DNA from: Aquifex aeolicus | Lineage (GTDB): Bacteria > Aquificota > Aquificia > Aquificales > Aquificaceae | Length of the DNA: 14,901 bases | NCBI GenBank assembly: GCA_011375045.1 | Contig: DRNB01000143.1 | Location: 1 to 14,901 of the forward strand | Direction: 5' to 3' | Shown here: positions 1 to 7,460 of the stretch, piece after piece | Numbering within the stretch: the stretch's first letter is position 1 | How the letters are laid out: the number at the start of each line of letters is the position of its first letter | Notes under the pieces: model-generated | Databases searched by the model: none | Seen by the model: only the letters and a program-made list of their open reading frames with translations | Told to the model about the DNA's origin: nothing | Made by a program: the position numbers and the translations under genes

Positions 1-1428
1 GGCTTTGCAGCGGCGTCTCAGGGGGACTTCGAAGCTGTTAACAGAATAGCCCGGGAGGTTAAAGGACCCGTTATATGCTCGCTTTCGAGAGCCCTCGAAA
101 AGGATATCGAAGTAGCCGCCGAGGCGCTCAAACCCGCGGAGAGGAGAAGAATACACACCTTCATAGCGACCTCCGAGATACACATGAGGTTCAAGCTCAG
201 GATGACGGAGGATCAGGTTCTGGAAAGGGTGAGGAGCGCTGTCTCCTTCGCAAGAAGGTTCACGGACGATGTGGAGTTCTCCTGCGAGGACGCCACCAGG
301 AGCAGCAGGGAGTTCCTTTACAGGGTTATAGAAACCGCGATCGGTGCGGGGGCTACGGTGATCAACATACCCGATACGGTGGGCTACGCTGTCCCGGAGG
401 AGTTCGGGGAGCTGATAGCCGACATACTCAGCAACGTTCCCAACATAGACAGGGTAACCCTGAGCGTTCACTGCCACGACGACCTCGGACTAGCTACCGC
501 TAACTCCCTGACCGCAGTGAGGCACGGAGCCCGTCAGGTGGAGTGCACGATCAACGGAATAGGGGAGAGGGCGGGCAACGCCGCCCTCGAAGAGGTGGTC
601 ATGGCGCTCAGGGTCAGGGGGGACTACTTCGGGGATCTGAAGACAGGTGTGAACACAAAGGAGCTCTACAAGACCTCGAGGCTCCTGTGCAGGATAACGG
701 GGAACTTTGTCCAGCCCAACAAGGCTATAGTGGGGGACAACGCCTTTGCCCACGAATCCGGCATCCACCAGCACGGCGTTCTCAGCAACAGGATGACTTA
801 CGAGATCATGAATCCCGAGGATGTGGGCTTCCCCATGAGCAGGATAGTTCTGGGCAAGCACTCGGGCAGGCACGCCCTTAAGAAGCGCTTAGAGGAACTG
901 GGATTCCGCTTCAGCGAGGAGGACGTGAACAGGATCTTCGAAAAGTTCAAAACCCTCGCTGACAAGAAGAAGGAGGTTTACGACGAGGATCTGGAAGCCC
1001 TCATATATCAGGAGTTTGTGAAGGGGGAGGACAAGGAACCCGTGGTTGTGGAGCACTTTCAGGTTCAGAGCGGGGACAACCTCGTTCCCACCGCAACGGT
1101 CAGGCTTCTCTTCAGGGGTGAGGAGAGAACCGCCACCTCCACCGGCAACGGACCCGTCGATGCCACGGTGAAGGCGATTCAGAAAGCCCTCGGTATAAAT
1201 CCGAGCCTCCTCGATTACTCCATAAAGGCTCTTACCCCCAACACGGACGCCCAGGCGGAGGCACGGGTCGTTCTGGAGCTCGAAGGGGTGAGAGCCTCCG
1301 GCAGGGGCGTGGACACGGACATCATAAAGGCGAGCGTCAGCGCCTTCATCGACGCCCTCAACAGGGCGATGATGCGCAGAGAGTACATCCTTCAGAGATC
1401 CGAGGTCAGGGAAGAGGGAACGGTCTGA
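1..1428 (+). CDS. leuA: 2-isopropylmalate synthase, 5'-truncated by window edge
   Basis: Catalyses the first committed step of leucine synthesis in the cytoplasm: acetyl-CoA plus 2-oxoisovalerate gives 2-isopropylmalate. The frame is open from base 1 and the first residues (GFAAASQGDFEAV) already match the family, so the true start is upstream; by comparison with E. coli LeuA about 45 residues are missing. The ATG at 184 is internal. Visible signatures are RIHTFIATS near 150-180, the metal-binding SVHCHDD (HxH at 469-477), INGIGERAGN near 555-585, and GDNAFAHESGIHQHGV near 735-780. The C-terminal part (SGDNLVPTATVRL, then NGNGPVDAT-like TGNGPVDAT) is the regulatory LeuA dimerisation domain, the site of leucine feedback in this family. 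Domain order and length fit LeuA better than citramalate or homocitrate synthase, though those paralogues cannot be fully excluded. The stop TGA is immediately followed by the GTG of the next gene. Confidence 0.95.
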   Translation, partial: GFAAASQGDFEAVNRIAREVKGPVICSLSRALEKDIEVAAEALKPAERRRIHTFIATSEIHMRFKLRMTEDQVLERVRSAVSFARRFTDDVEFSCEDATRSSREFLYRVIETAIGAGATVINIPDTVGYAVPEEFGELIADILSNVPNIDRVTLSVHCHDDLGLATANSLTAVRHGARQVECTINGIGERAGNAALEEVVMALRVRGDYFGDLKTGVNTKELYKTSRLLCRITGNFVQPNKAIVGDNAFAHESGIHQHGVLSNRMTYEIMNPEDVGFPMSRIVLGKHSGRHALKKRLEELGFRFSEEDVNRIFEKFKTLADKKKEVYDEDLEALIYQEFVKGEDKEPVVVEHFQVQSGDNLVPTATVRLLFRGEERTATSTGNGPVDATVKAIQKALGINPSLLDYSIKALTPNTDAQAEARVVLELEGVRASGRGVDTDIIKASVSAFIDALNRAMMRREYILQRSEVREEGTV

Positions 1429-1707
1429 GTGGCTACCCTTCTGCTCAGGATTCGCTTCCTCCTGTGGTTGCTCCGATCCGCTCTCGTTCCCCTCGCGGTC
1501 TTTCTGATACTCCTCTTCGTAGCCCTCACCGTAGCCCTCAGCTTCTTCCTCCTGCTTCTCTTCAAAACGATCGGGAGCATACCCGACAACCCTTATCTCT
1601 ACGTGCCCCTGCTGATTCTGGAGCTTGCCCTTGCCCTCCTCCTGCTGTACGGGGGGGTGGTATATACTAATAGGATCAGGAAGCGCATACTAAGAAACTG
1701 GAGGTAG
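1429..1707 (+). CDS. Small two-helix membrane protein of unknown function
   Basis: A 92-residue protein I do not recognise. It starts at a GTG directly abutting the leuA stop (TGAGTG), with no well-spaced Shine-Dalgarno sequence, which suggests translational coupling. It is very rich in Leu/Val/Ala. Two hydrophobic segments are clear, about residues 18-46 and 57-80, joined by a short loop (KTIGSIPDNPYLY). Both ends are basic (R7, R9, R16; a C-terminal RIRKR cluster), so by the positive-inside rule the likely topology is a hairpin with both ends in the cytoplasm. The dsbC-like gene follows after 2 bp, and its Shine-Dalgarno GGAGG lies within the last codons of this gene. Context suggests membership of the leuA-dsbC transcript but does not reveal a function. 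There is no cysteine, so a direct redox role with the neighbour is not suggested. Confidence 0.75.
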   Translation: MATLLLRIRFLLWLLRSALVPLAVFLILLFVALTVALSFFLLLLFKTIGSIPDNPYLYVPLLILELALALLLLYGGVVYTNRIRKRILRNWR

Positions 1708-1709
1708 TT

Positions 1710-2489
1710 ATGAAGAAGATCCTCGGTATCATGACCGTAAGTCTGATCCTCCTCTACGCCTGCAAGGCGTCCCCTCAAACCTCCTGTCCGGATAAGACAA
1801 AAGCCCAGACCAGCCTCAGCAAACTCATAAACAGAGACTTCACCGTGGAGAGGGTTCAGCCCCTTAAGGAGATAAAGGGACTCTGCGAGGTGGTGGTTAA
1901 GGTGGGTCTGAGACCCATCGTTGTTTACACCGACCCTCAGGTGAAGAACATCGTGGTGGGAAACGTCTTCAACATCGACACAAAGGAGAACCTTACCCAG
2001 AAAACCGTCGAATCCTACATGGTCGTTTCCAGAGACATACTTCAGAAGCTGGAGGGTCTCACCAACATAACCTACGGTAAGGGGGACAAGTTCGTTTACT
2101 ACATATCCGATCCGGACTGTCCCTTCTGCATACGCCTCTCCCCCATGCTGAAGGAGTGGGCTGATAAGAACAACGTTCAGATAAAGGTGATCCTGTATCC
2201 GCTGCCCATCCATCCTGAGGCTAAGAAGAAGTCCATCTCGATGGTGTGCGACGGAAAGGGATACGACGACATCCACAAGAAGGTGAGCACCAAGAACCAG
2301 TGTGAAAAGGGAAAGAAGGCGATAGAGGAAAACATCCGCTTCCTCCAGAGCATAGGCGTGAGCGGAACACCTACCCTCATAGGTATGAACGGGAGGTATC
2401 TCGTGGGGGTTCCTCAGTCCCTCAGCGAGCTGAACAGGCTCGTTCAGACCACCTCATCCCCTCTCCCGGAGAACAAGCCTGAGGGGTGA
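1710..2489 (+). CDS. dsbC: DsbC/DsbG-like thiol:disulfide interchange lipoprotein
   Basis: Predicted disulfide isomerase or reductase acting outside the cytoplasmic membrane, 259 residues (E. coli DsbC precursor is 236). Residues 1-17 form a signal peptide ending in LLYAC; Cys18 fits a lipobox, so the protein is probably a lipoprotein rather than a soluble periplasmic dimer. Residues about 26-110 match the N-terminal dimerisation region. The thioredoxin-like domain carries CPFC at 137-140, where E. coli DsbC has CGYC, the cis-proline loop GVSGTP (Pro221), and a second cysteine pair (Cys180, Cys198) corresponding to the structural disulfide of E. coli DsbC. The Shine-Dalgarno GGAGG precedes the ATG. 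The last 12 codons overlap the antisense end of der, and this tail (PLPENKPEG) is low complexity. The isomerase role is known for the family; the membrane anchor and exact activity here are inferred. Confidence 0.88.
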   Translation: MKKILGIMTVSLILLYACKASPQTSCPDKTKAQTSLSKLINRDFTVERVQPLKEIKGLCEVVVKVGLRPIVVYTDPQVKNIVVGNVFNIDTKENLTQKTVESYMVVSRDILQKLEGLTNITYGKGDKFVYYISDPDCPFCIRLSPMLKEWADKNNVQIKVILYPLPIHPEAKKKSISMVCDGKGYDDIHKKVSTKNQCEKGKKAIEENIRFLQSIGVSGTPTLIGMNGRYLVGVPQSLSELNRLVQTTSSPLPENKPEG

Positions 2490-3752
2490 GTGTTCTATCC
2501 TGAGGAGGGACCTGAGCCTGCGGACAAAGAAGCGGACGTAGCTTTCCTTCCACCCCTCGGGGTGGTTGGTTATCACGACCACTGTGGGGGGTTTGATACC
2601 CTCCTGAAAGGCGTAGTAAACCTTCACCTCCCTGCCCCTGTAACGGGGGGGTGGTTTCTCCCTGAGGACCCGCTGAACAGCTCTGTTGACGAAGGAGGTC
2701 TTGTGCTGGCGGGTGTAGTCCCTGTAAACGAGGAGCGTGCTCCGGAGTATGTCCTCCACGCCTTTTCCCTCCGTTGCAACGGTGAAAACGACAGGGGCGA
2801 AGTCAAGGAAGAAAAGCTCTTTCCTGATGAGGTTCAGAGCACCGTCTTCGGAGAGGGGGGACAGATCAGCCTTGTTGGCGACCACAACGCAGCCCCTGTA
2901 CCGCCGTTCGATCAGACCCGCCAGTCTCTTGTCCTGACGGGTAACCCCTTCGCTTAGATCTATAACGAGGCAGACCACATCCGAGCGCTCCACAGCCCTG
3001 AGGGTTCTGTTCACCGAGAAGAACTCCACCCCGAACTCCACGCGGGCGGGTCTTCTGACGCCGGGTGTGTCCACGAGCACGAAATCGTTACCCTCCCAGC
3101 TGAAGGGGATCTCTAAGGTGTCCCTCGTTGTTCCAGCCACCGGGGATACTATCACCCTTTCCTCTTTGAGGAGCGCGTTGATGAGGGAGGACTTGCCCAC
3201 GTTGGGCCTCCCCACGAAGGTCAGGTGCACCCCCTCGTAGCTCAGCTCGACCCTGTCTTCTTTGAGCCTGCTCACCACCTCGTCCAGAAGCTCACCCACT
3301 CCCCTTCCGTGGACGGCGGACACGGGAAAGAGTTTCTCGAAACCGAGGCTGAAGAATTCGAGGGCTGCGTCCTCCTCCCTTCTGCTGTCCGCCTTGTTGG
3401 CAACCACCAGAACCTTATCCCTGTATGGGTAAAGCAGTCTGGCTATCGCGCTGTCGAGGGGGGTGAGCCCCTCCCTTGCGCTCACCACAAAGAGGATGAC
3501 GTCCGCTCTGTCCACCTCCCGCTTTACGGTCTCCCTGATCTTGCTGAATATCTCGTCCTCCGTGTCCGGAACCATCCCGCCCGTATCGACCAGAAGGAAC
3601 TCCTTTCCCTTCCACTCCCCCTTAGCCTCCACAGAGTCTCTCGTGATGCCGGGCACATCCTCCACCACGGATCTCCGCTGTCCTATTATCCTGTTGAAGA
3701 GGGAGGACTTACCCACGTTAGGTCTTCCGATTAACACAACCCTGTTGTTCAT
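2454..3752 (-). CDS. der: Ribosome assembly GTPase Der (EngA)
   Basis: Essential double GTPase acting in maturation of the 50S ribosomal subunit. The 432-residue length is normal. It has two tandem G domains: the first with GRPNVGKS (9-16), DTGG (56-59) and NKAD (119-122), the second with GRPNVGKS (181-188), DTPG (228-231) and NKAD (293-296). A C-terminal KH-like domain follows (about 350-430), ending in RLVLRERG as is usual for Der. Many Der proteins read DTAG in the second G3 box; here it is DTPG. The ATG at 3752 is the only sensible start; upstream only a weak GGA is seen. The gene lies 47 bp downstream of the PilZ gene on the same strand and is probably cotranscribed. Its 3' end overlaps the convergent dsbC gene by 36 bp. 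Confidence 0.96.
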   Translation of the reverse strand: MNNRVVLIGRPNVGKSSLFNRIIGQRRSVVEDVPGITRDSVEAKGEWKGKEFLLVDTGGMVPDTEDEIFSKIRETVKREVDRADVILFVVSAREGLTPLDSAIARLLYPYRDKVLVVANKADSRREEDAALEFFSLGFEKLFPVSAVHGRGVGELLDEVVSRLKEDRVELSYEGVHLTFVGRPNVGKSSLINALLKEERVIVSPVAGTTRDTLEIPFSWEGNDFVLVDTPGVRRPARVEFGVEFFSVNRTLRAVERSDVVCLVIDLSEGVTRQDKRLAGLIERRYRGCVVVANKADLSPLSEDGALNLIRKELFFLDFAPVVFTVATEGKGVEDILRSTLLVYRDYTRQHKTSFVNRAVQRVLREKPPPRYRGREVKVYYAFQEGIKPPTVVVITNHPEGWKESYVRFFVRRLRSLLRIEHSPLRLVLRERG

Positions 3753-3799
3753 TCCGGATCCGCCCCTTCAGGTGTCTGCTCCGGAGGAGACGAGGGTAC

Positions 3800-4858
3800 C
3801 TACTCGATCTCTCCTATCTTGTAGGTCTTTATGAGCCTGCGCTGCTCCTCCAGTATGAACTTATCTATTATCTTCTCCTCCTGCCGGGAGACCTTGAGAA
3901 ACTTTATACCCATGCAGACCTGAGTCTGGAGGGAGCGGACGTTGACTATCTGCCCCATCATGTTCTCGAACCTGTAGTCTCCGATCGAAAAGCTCATGAT
4001 TACGTACTGACCCTCCCTCGGTTTCATCAGTATGTCGGTACATATCCTCACACCCTTGGTGCTTATGTCCTCTATCCTGCCACCCGTGAAAACCGCACCC
4101 TTTACAGACTCCTCCGTGAGATCCTCCAAAACCGCAAACTCCACCGGCACGTTGACCTTCCACCGGAGGCTCTCCCGGAGCTGAACCCTGTGCAGGGTTT
4201 CCGAGTGCTCCAGAACGAGGACCAGCCTGTCCCCCTCCGTGTACTTGTCCTTCACCGTGCTTTCGAAGGTGTAGCGCCCCTCGTTTTCCCTTACAAAGTG
4301 GAACTTCACACTCTCACCGATCCTGACGGGTCTGGGGAGTGCCTCGAGAACGACCAGGTGAAGCTCCGTCTCCGTTTTGTCCCACACGGCGGCGTCTATG
4401 TATATACCGTCCACCACCAGCTTACCCGTCTGGTAGAGATCTATGTCCCTGGTGTTCGTCAGGGGTATGAACCAGGGCACCGTATCGAACCGGAGCTTCG
4501 CCCTTATGGAGGGGATCAGCCTCACGCCCGCGAAGTTCTCGCGCACAACCCGGGTAACCACCTTTTCGAAGAGGGACTTGTTGTCGTAAATCATCTGGGG
4601 ATCGTAGGGAAAACGCTTCGCGTAGGTCCAGAGGAGTTTTATCTCCTCCTCCGTTAGTCCCAGGGACCTGCCCCTTGCGAAGAACGCCTTCTCTATGTCC
4701 CTCAGGCGGGATACCCTGCCCCACAGGTAGGGGACGGATATAACCACAAGGGTAACGATCAGAACCACGAAGAAGATGGCTATCTCCCTCCCCGTTGGTC
4801 CCCTGAACATATACCTGGAAGCTTCCACAAGCGTATCCCACGCAGACTGAATCTCCAT
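3800..4858 (-). CDS. Membrane-anchored PilZ-domain protein (c-di-GMP receptor candidate)
   Basis: A 352-residue protein with one N-terminal transmembrane helix (about 25-46), a predicted cytoplasmic region, and a C-terminal PilZ domain (about 226-330). Both canonical c-di-GMP contacts are present: RESLR (228-232, the RxxxR motif) and DISTKG (264-269, the D/NxSxxG motif). The middle part (about 135-225) resembles the YcgR-like N-terminal domain that often precedes PilZ. Known family members change motility, adhesion or polysaccharide output on binding c-di-GMP; the output here cannot be read from neighbours, which are thioredoxin (upstream) and der (downstream). The ATG at 4858 has no well-spaced Shine-Dalgarno: GGGAGGG lies about 16 bp upstream and the intervening sequence is AT-rich. 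That leaves either poor initiation or a short-leader transcript from a local promoter. PilZ assignment is firm; partner and function are inference. Confidence 0.87.
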   Translation of the reverse strand: MEIQSAWDTLVEASRYMFRGPTGREIAIFFVVLIVTLVVISVPYLWGRVSRLRDIEKAFFARGRSLGLTEEEIKLLWTYAKRFPYDPQMIYDNKSLFEKVVTRVVRENFAGVRLIPSIRAKLRFDTVPWFIPLTNTRDIDLYQTGKLVVDGIYIDAAVWDKTETELHLVVLEALPRPVRIGESVKFHFVRENEGRYTFESTVKDKYTEGDRLVLVLEHSETLHRVQLRESLRWKVNVPVEFAVLEDLTEESVKGAVFTGGRIEDISTKGVRICTDILMKPREGQYVIMSFSIGDYRFENMMGQIVNVRSLQTQVCMGIKFLKVSRQEEKIIDKFILEEQRRLIKTYKIGEIE

Positions 4859-4905
4859 GCCTATATATTAATATCCCTCCCGTCTTTAAATGTTTTAGGT
4901 TGAGG
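4859..4905 (-). promoter_or_regulatory. AT-rich spacer upstream of the PilZ gene, possible promoter
   Basis: The gap between trxA and the PilZ gene, read on the minus strand, holds an AT-rich run ending about 6 bp before the ATG (TATTAATATATAGGC). It could supply a -10 element for a short or leaderless PilZ transcript. No convincing -35 hexamer is seen 16-18 bp upstream. GGGAGGG is present but too far from the ATG to act as a normal Shine-Dalgarno. No terminator hairpin is visible after trxA, so readthrough from arsR-trxA is equally possible. Confidence 0.3.
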
Positions 4906-5232
4906 TTAAACGTGGCTGAGAACCATCTGCCTCAGAGCTTCCTTTGGTTGAACACCTATCCTTGTATCGACAACCTCCCCTCTGTTGAACAGTATAACGG
5001 TGGGTATGGCTCTTATACCATACTGCATGGCTATGTTGGGGTTTTCGTCCGTGTTCAGCTTGCCCACCTTTATCTTGTCCTCGAACTCCTCCGCCAGCTC
5101 CTCTATTATCGGAGCTATTATCCTGCACGGTCCGCACCAGGGTGCCCAGAAGTCGACGAGAACAGGTTTATCGGAGTTTACCACCTCTTCGTTCCAGTTG
5201 CTTTCGGTGAGGGTGAGAACCTTTCCCGCCAT
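4906..5232 (-). CDS. trxA: Thioredoxin
   Basis: A 108-residue cytoplasmic thioredoxin, the standard family length. The active site is WCGPC with Cys33 and Cys36, the buried Asp is at 27 (VDFWAPWC), and the cis-proline loop is RAIPT (Pro77). It would reduce disulfides in target enzymes using electrons from thioredoxin reductase, which is not in this window. No signal peptide is present. The ATG follows a strong AGGAGG (minus strand, about 5236-5245), and only 2 bp separate it from the stop of the upstream ArsR-family gene. The two are therefore almost certainly one transcript, and thioredoxin expression is likely under that regulator. Confidence 0.96.
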   Translation of the reverse strand: MAGKVLTLTESNWNEEVVNSDKPVLVDFWAPWCGPCRIIAPIIEELAEEFEDKIKVGKLNTDENPNIAMQYGIRAIPTVILFNRGEVVDTRIGVQPKEALRQMVLSHV

Positions 5233-5234
5233 TA

Positions 5235-5531
5235 CTACTCCTCCTTAAAGAGCATGTTGTACAGCTTCAGGACACGCTCGTCCTTAATATAGTAGCATAT
5301 GATGGAACCTTCCCTCTTCCAGCCCACTATGCCCCTGCTTCTGAGAATCGAAAGATGCTGTGAAACGCTGGGCTGGGACATGCTGAGGAGTTCACCGAGG
5401 TTCTTTACACACTGCTTCCCATCGATAAGTATCGAAATGATCCTCAACCTTACCGGGTGGGAAAGAGCTTTGAAAAACTCCGCGAGCTCCTCCAGCTTCT
5501 CCTCGTCTGCAACTGGTGTGGTCATTTTCAT
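5235..5531 (-). CDS. ArsR/SmtB-family winged-helix regulator
   Basis: A 98-residue repressor-type DNA-binding protein. The N-terminal helix (EFFKALSHPVRLRIISIL) is the ArsR signature. The helix-turn-helix runs about 45-66 (LGELLSMSQPSVSQHLSIL), followed by the wing around GWKREGSIICYYI. The classic ArsR ELCVCDL metal site is absent; in its place is KQCVKNL, a single cysteine at 41. A second cysteine lies at 79 in the wing/helix region. Two lone cysteines would suit thiol-based sensing as in sulfide- or redox-responsive relatives, but the Cys79 position is also often occupied by chance, so the inducer is unknown. The first ATG (5531) has GAGGG only about 1 bp upstream; a second in-frame ATG at 5525 sits about 7 bp from it and is the better-spaced start. 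trxA follows after 2 bp, making it the probable regulated partner. Confidence 0.87.
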   Translation of the reverse strand: MKMTTPVADEEKLEELAEFFKALSHPVRLRIISILIDGKQCVKNLGELLSMSQPSVSQHLSILRSRGIVGWKREGSIICYYIKDERVLKLYNMLFKEE

Positions 5532-5543
5532 ACCCTCGGGAGA

Positions 5544-5570
5544 ATTTTAACATATTTAGAATATAAGCAA
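5544..5570 (-). promoter_or_regulatory. Candidate arsR-trxA promoter with operator palindrome
   Basis: On the minus strand, TTGCTT (5565-5570) and TAAAAT (5544-5549) resemble -35 and -10 boxes with a short 15-bp spacer. Within that spacer lies a perfect inverted repeat, ATATT-TAG-AATAT on the plus strand (5552-5564). ArsR-family repressors commonly bind AT-rich inverted repeats between or over the promoter boxes, so autoregulation is plausible. The arms are only 5 bp and the region is AT-rich, so chance cannot be excluded. The element lies in the 39-bp gap after the transglutaminase gene. Confidence 0.4.
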
Positions 5571-7460
5571 TTATTGAATTTTTCTCAACAGTCTGTAGCC
5601 TTTTTCGATCTCCGAGGAGGTAACTTTATAAGGTGAAAAGCGATCCTTCCTGTAAAGGTTGATTATGAACTCCACCTCCCTGCTGTAGGGTCTGAGCCTT
5701 GTTATCCTGATAACGTCCTCCGGCAGAGCGTCCCTGAGCTTTCTTCCTTCGATCCTCTCTAGCTTATCCAGAAGTTTTCTGTAGAGGTTTGCGGGGGTCT
5801 TCCTTATCCTCCTCACGTAAACCCGGACCGTGAGTCCTATCAGGAGAAGAGCGCCCACCGGGACCAGAACGTAAACTGCAAACCTCAGAAGGGACCCTCC
5901 TTTTACCTCCCTCAACCCCTTCCACGCACTCCGCAGGAGGGATACCTGCTTCTGAGCGGAGAAATCCACCACATTCCTGTACCAGAAGGTAATGAGAAAG
6001 TCCCTGAGCAGATCCAGCTTGGATATCCTGCTCACCGCAGGTGAAACGTAGGGGGGTGTCGTGTCGATTCTGAGCCACCTGCCGTTTACGTACGCTTCGA
6101 CCCACACGTGAGCCATGGAGTTGGTAACGATGTAGTAGCCGCCGTATTTGTTCTCCACGTATCCCCGGAACCCACCCACAAGCCTGCTGGGGATACCCAT
6201 GAGCCTCAGAAGGAGGGCTGTCGCCGAGGCGAAGTACTCGCAGTTTCCCTTCCTGCTTTTAAAGAGGAAGTGCTCGAGGGGATCACCCTCCGGAGCTTCT
6301 ATCCTGAGGGAGTAAGAGAAGCCCCTCCTGAAGAAATCCACAACCTTCAGGACCCTTTCCTCCTCGCTCCTTCCGCTCCTGTAGAGCTCCTCTGCCAGCT
6401 CGGCTATCTTCGGTGAAAGGTTCTCCGGCACGCTCAGGTAAACGGAATCCGGAGGATCCCTCGGTTCCTCTAAGGCGGAGAGCACCTCATACCTTACAGG
6501 TTTGGAAACGGGCTTGTTCAGCGTGTAGTATCCGCCCCTGAACCTCTGAATACCAGCCCTCCTGATACCTTCAAGGCGTGAGATTCTGAGGGGGTAATCG
6601 AGGACAGGCAGGAAGGTATCGTAGGTGGGTTCGAGCAGAACCGTGTAGCTGACAGACCCTCCCCTCGCCCAGCCCTCTGTCTCCCTCTCGTCCACGGTTC
6701 TGACCCACTTCGTATTCACGGGGGTATCGAAGACCGAAACACGCCAGTAGGCGTTCTCCGGCAGCTCCCCGTAAATCCTCATCACAACGCTGTTGTCCTG
6801 CTGGATCTCCCCCACCTTACCCAGCTCCACCTCCCTCGCTATTCCGCTCACGAGCCCCTGCTCCCCCTTACCGAAGAGATCGAAGAGGGGTGTCTGGGTT
6901 CTGGGCAGGATCAGAAAGAAGGGGAGGCTCATCAGAGCGACCAGAGGGGGAAAGAGGAAGGAAAACTTCCCGTAGGTGCGAACGAAGGAGGACGATACGC
7001 TCCTGTCCCCGAGGTTTGCGTAAACGTTGGTGAACAGAAAGGCGACCGTCCCCAGAAACAGCTCGTAGAGGAAGAAGATCAGAAAGCTCAGATCGAGTCT
7101 GAAGGTGGTGGAAACCGCTATACCCAGCAGACTGATGAGGAGCATCTGGTATATGTCCCGGGGTCTCTTCTCCTCGAAGGACTTGACCACGAGGAGCAGG
7201 AGGAGCATGTTGGCAAAGGGGGTTATCATGTTTTCCAGACTCAGATCCGTCAGAAACAGGAGGGACAGCAGGACCCCCGCCGTGTTCAGAAACCAGCGGG
7301 GCAGGTAGAATCCGAAGCGAAACTCGTTCAGAACGCTCAGCAGGAAGAGGATCAGAAGGGGAAGAAAGAAGAGGTCGTCCGCCACACCCCACAGGGCGGC
7401 GAAGCAACCCGCCGATACCAGATAGGTGAGCGTCAGACTAACCTTCTTAGCAGAGAGCAT
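5571..7460 (-). CDS. TgpA-family membrane transglutaminase-like protein
   Basis: A 629-residue inner-membrane protein with the TgpA plan. About six or seven hydrophobic segments lie in residues 10-187 (DUF3488-like). A large non-cytoplasmic region follows, then the transglutaminase-like core at about 365-470, one more transmembrane helix (about 526-548), and a basic cytoplasmic tail resembling the DUF4129 region. The catalytic triad is intact: Cys407 in GNCEYFASA, His451 in MAHVWVEAY and Asp466 in RIDTTPP, so an active thiol enzyme (protease, amidase or transglutaminase) is expected. The natural substrate of this family is poorly known; the domain should face the periplasm. In many bacteria tgpA sits with MoxR ATPase and DUF58 genes, but here it follows an HD phosphohydrolase, overlapping it by 28 bp, with GGGAGAGGT upstream of its ATG. 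Confidence 0.9.
   Translation of the reverse strand: MLSAKKVSLTLTYLVSAGCFAALWGVADDLFFLPLLILFLLSVLNEFRFGFYLPRWFLNTAGVLLSLLFLTDLSLENMITPFANMLLLLLVVKSFEEKRPRDIYQMLLISLLGIAVSTTFRLDLSFLIFFLYELFLGTVAFLFTNVYANLGDRSVSSSFVRTYGKFSFLFPPLVALMSLPFFLILPRTQTPLFDLFGKGEQGLVSGIAREVELGKVGEIQQDNSVVMRIYGELPENAYWRVSVFDTPVNTKWVRTVDERETEGWARGGSVSYTVLLEPTYDTFLPVLDYPLRISRLEGIRRAGIQRFRGGYYTLNKPVSKPVRYEVLSALEEPRDPPDSVYLSVPENLSPKIAELAEELYRSGRSEEERVLKVVDFFRRGFSYSLRIEAPEGDPLEHFLFKSRKGNCEYFASATALLLRLMGIPSRLVGGFRGYVENKYGGYYIVTNSMAHVWVEAYVNGRWLRIDTTPPYVSPAVSRISKLDLLRDFLITFWYRNVVDFSAQKQVSLLRSAWKGLREVKGGSLLRFAVYVLVPVGALLLIGLTVRVYVRRIRKTPANLYRKLLDKLERIEGRKLRDALPEDVIRITRLRPYSREVEFIINLYRKDRFSPYKVTSSEIEKGYRLLRKIQ

Noticed and set aside
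1599..2276. A 225-codon antisense open frame over the membrane-protein and dsbC genes
   Set aside because: It opposes two frames with clear transmembrane and thioredoxin-fold signatures and shows no motif of its own.
2458..2486. CCCCTC and GAGGGG inverted repeat at the dsbC/der junction as a bidirectional terminator
   Set aside because: The stem is only 6 bp around a 17-base loop and no T-run follows on either strand. It also lies in overlapping coding sequence, so it is not called a terminator.
3753..3799. Short palindromes (CTCCGGAG, CGGATCCG) in the gap between the PilZ gene and der
   Set aside because: They are 8 bp in GC-rich sequence, expected often by chance, with no promoter boxes or T-run nearby.
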